A stretch of 64,000 nt of DNA, from positions 1 through 64,000 of the forward strand of contig CAVOWK010000025.1 in NCBI GenBank assembly GCA_963700045.1, given 5' to 3'. Of the stretch, positions 61,964 through 64,000 are shown one piece after another (position 1 is the stretch's first letter; each line of letters begins with the position of its first letter). The notes beneath the pieces are model-generated. The model saw only the letters and a program-made list of their open reading frames with translations, was not told where the DNA came from and made no database searches. The stretch comes from RPQJ01 sp963700045 (GTDB lineage: Bacteria; Pseudomonadota; Gammaproteobacteria; Steroidobacterales; Steroidobacteraceae). The position numbers and the translations under genes are program-made.

Positions 61964-63572
61964 TCACATCCTGAAGATGCCGAAGGGGGTCTCGCCTTCG
62001 TCGGGCCGGCACGTGGCCGCCGCGAGCGCGAGGGCCAGCACGTTGCGCGTGTCGGCCGGGTCGATCACGCCGTCGTCCCAGAGCCGCGCGCTGGCATACG
62101 TGGGGTGACCCTGGGTTTCGTACTGGCCACGGATCTCGTCGCGAAACTTCTGTTCGTCGTCCTGCGGCCACTCCTCGCCCCGGCGCTGCAGCCCTTCGCG
62201 CTTGACGATCGCCAGCACCGTGGCGGCCTGCTCGCCTCCCATCACCGAGATCCGCGAGTTGGGCCAGGTCCAGAGGAAGCGGCCGCCGTACGCGCGACCG
62301 CACATCGCGTAGTTGCCTGCCCCGAACGAGCCGCCGATGATCACGGTGAACTTCGGCACCGACGCACAGGCCACGGCCGTCACCATCTTGGCGCCGTCGC
62401 GAGCGATGCCGCCGGCTTCGTACTTGCGGCCGACCATGAAGCCGGTGATGTTCTGCAGGAACACGAGCGGCACGCGCCGGCGATTGCACAGTTCGATGAA
62501 GTGCGCGCCCTTGAGCGCAGATTCCGAGAACAGCACGCCATTGTTCGCGATGATGCCCACCGGGTAACCGGCGATCCGTGCGAAGCCGCAGACGAGCGTC
62601 GTGCCGTAGAGTTCCTTGAACTCGTCGAACTCGGACGCGTCGACGAGACGCGCGATCACTTCGCGCACGTCGTAGGGGTGACGCGTGTCCCGCGGCACGA
62701 CTCCGTACAGTTCTTCGGCTGCATAGATCGGCGCGCGCGCCGGCTCGGGCGGTGGCTTCGAGCCACTGCGGTTCAGGTTGCCGACCAGCCGCCGCGCCAT
62801 CCACAGCGCGTGCGCGTCGTTGTCGGCCAGGTAATCGACCACGCCGGACTGCCGGGCGTGCACGTCGCCGCCACCCAGCGTCTCGGCGTCGACGCGCTCG
62901 CCCGTGGCGGCCTGCACCAGCGGCGGACCGCCCAGGAAGATCGTGCCCTGTTCGCGCACGATGATGGCCTCGTCGCACATCGCCGGGACGTACGCGCCAC
63001 CTGCCGTGCACGAACCCATCACCACGGCCAGCTGCGGAATCCCGCGCGCCGACATCTGCGCCTGGTTGTAGAAGATGCGGCCGAAGTGTTCGCGGTCGGG
63101 GAAGACGTCGTCCTGCCGCGGCAGGAACGCGCCGCCCGAGTCGACCAGGTAGATGCAGGGCAGCCGGTTCTCGAGCGCCACCTCCTGCGCACGCAAGTGC
63201 TTGCGCACGGTGATCGGGTAATACGTGCCACCCTTCACCGTCGCGTCGTTGCCGACGATGACGCATTCGAGGCCCGATACGCGGCCGATACCGGCCACGA
63301 CACCGCCGCTCGGGATCCAGTCTTCGTACAGGTTGTGTCCTGCGAGCTGGCCGATCTCGAGGAAGGGCGTGCCCGGATCGAGCAGCCGGTCGATACGATC
63401 GCGCACCAGCAGCTTGTCGCGGCTCTCGTGCTGGGCACGTGCGGCCGCGGAGCCGCCTGCGCGGACCTTGCGCCGCGAGTTCACGGAGTTCGGCGGCCAG
63501 CGCGCGGTTGACGGCCTGGTTGGCCGTGAACTCAGCGCCATGCCGGTCGATGCGAGTCTGCAGCACGCTCAT
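61964..63572 (-). CDS. mccB: Methylcrotonyl-CoA carboxylase-type beta subunit, frameshifted
   Basis: Carboxyltransferase subunit. It starts MSVLQTRIDRHGAEFTANQA at 63572 and continues in another frame from RRKVRAGGSAAARAQHESRD, with ARD-type LLVRDRIDRLLDPGTPFLEI, the acyl-CoA site GGSFGAGNYAMCGRAYGGRF and SRISVMGGEQAATVLA. One extra base near 63478 causes the break; removing it gives 536 codons, the usual length. With mccA it carboxylates a branched enoyl-CoA, most likely 3-methylcrotonyl-CoA. Confidence 0.87.
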
Positions 63573-63603
63573 GCTTCGAGTCTCCCCTTGCGCGGTGCGC
63601 GGA

Positions 63604-64000
63604 TCAGCGGCGTTCGAGCGCGGCCAGGATGCGCTCGGCCTGCTTGACGTGCGGTCGGTCGATCATGCGGCCGTCGAGCGCCACGGCGCCCTGCCCGCCC
63701 GCGGCGGACATCAGTTCGATGACGCGTCGCGCCCAGCCCACCTCGTCGTCGGTCGGGGTGAACGCTGCGTGAATCGGTGCGAGCTGTGCCGGATGGATCG
63801 CGAGTTTGCCGACGAAGCCGTCGCGACGGGAAGCCTGCGCCCGACGCTCGACGGCTGCGACATCCTTGAATTCGATGTCGGTCGTGTCGTAGGCGGCAAT
63901 CCCTGCGGCAGCCGCCATCAACAGGCACGACGAGCGCGCCAGCCGGAACGTGAACTCGAAATCGCCGTCGGCGGTGCGATTGGCCGAGGCGCCGACGTCG
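63604..64000 (-). CDS. CitE/HpcH-type CoA ester lyase, 3' part
   Basis: Only the C-terminal part is in the window; the gene enters from beyond 64000. DVGASANRTADGDFEFTFRL, AAGIAAYDTTDIEFKD and GFVGKLAIHPAQLAPIHAAF are the C-terminal half of the CitE/HpcH-HpaI aldolase family (malyl-CoA or citramalyl-CoA-type lyases). It is 31 bp upstream of the carboxylase beta gene on the same strand, so it is probably part of an acyl-CoA breakdown operon. Confidence 0.85.
   Translation of the reverse strand, partial: DVGASANRTADGDFEFTFRLARSSCLLMAAAAGIAAYDTTDIEFKDVAAVERRAQASRRDGFVGKLAIHPAQLAPIHAAFTPTDDEVGWARRVIELMSAAGGQGAVALDGRMIDRPHVKQAERILAALERR

Noticed and set aside
59934..63572. Apparent 1212-residue fusion of carboxylase beta and alpha subunits
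   Set aside because: The frame links the first 30 residues of the beta subunit to a shifted, meaningless stretch and then to the real alpha subunit; it is a by-product of the frameshift near 63478.

Overview
The window is 64 kb of GC-rich chromosomal DNA with dense, mostly minus-strand operons. Genes often overlap by 4 bp (ATGA/GTGA). A complete ccmABCDEFGHI cytochrome c maturation locus, RND efflux, OprB/OMPLA/PlpD outer-membrane proteins, a YheU-family protein and a PA4780-type RIO kinase together suggest a free-living aerobic gammaproteobacterium, perhaps near Xanthomonadales/Nevskiales/Steroidobacterales. This placement is inferred from gene content; no rRNA or tRNA was seen. No phage, insertion sequence or CRISPR array was recognised.

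Layout. 0-4 kb: a DUF202 protein, a SulP transporter, an unknown membrane protein, a decayed APA (ArcD-like) antiporter and a vapBC toxin-antitoxin pair with a clear palindromic operator. 4-9 kb (plus strand): alpha/beta hydrolase, AbgT-family transporter, ThrE-type exporter. 9-14 kb (minus): asparaginase, MFS transporter, glutaminase and OprB-type porin, which read as an amide amino-acid uptake and deamidation unit. 14-23 kb (minus): an apparent operon joining an RND efflux pump (adaptor plus permease), a small unknown membrane protein and a Mrp/Mnh-type cation/proton antiporter (E, F, G, MbhD-E/MnhB fusion, C, D) with no MrpA-type subunit.

23-31 kb is an envelope and lipid region: glycine-zipper protein, SYLF lipoprotein, outer-membrane phospholipase A, DUF3313 lipoprotein, PlpD-type patatin autotransporter, and a divergent membrane-anchored coiled-coil protein with an AIM24-like C-terminus. 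31-40 kb is mixed: EAL-HDOD regulator, mazEF, nitroreductase, a degenerate GGDEF protein, an OsmC-family protein, a CoA-disulfide-reductase-like flavoprotein, a RIO kinase and a TPR protein. 40-52 kb (mostly minus) holds a four-gene set led by a 25-residue membrane peptide, then GST, Cu/Zn SOD, a class-I-like HMG-CoA reductase, a putative 2OG-Fe(II) oxygenase, M20 and M61 peptidases, a tyrosine phosphatase and a BON-domain protein. 52-60 kb is the ccm operon, with a MaoC-like hydratase downstream. 60-64 kb carries a methylcrotonyl-CoA-type carboxylase (alpha and beta) and the 3' part of a CitE/HpcH-type lyase that runs off the end.

A recurring oddity: eight otherwise well-conserved genes are broken by ten single-base insertions and no deletions. 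Removing one base at each site restores a family-typical protein. This looks more like consensus error in the assembly than true gene decay. The ArcD-like gene differs: it is a genuine remnant with an in-frame stop and a large internal deletion.
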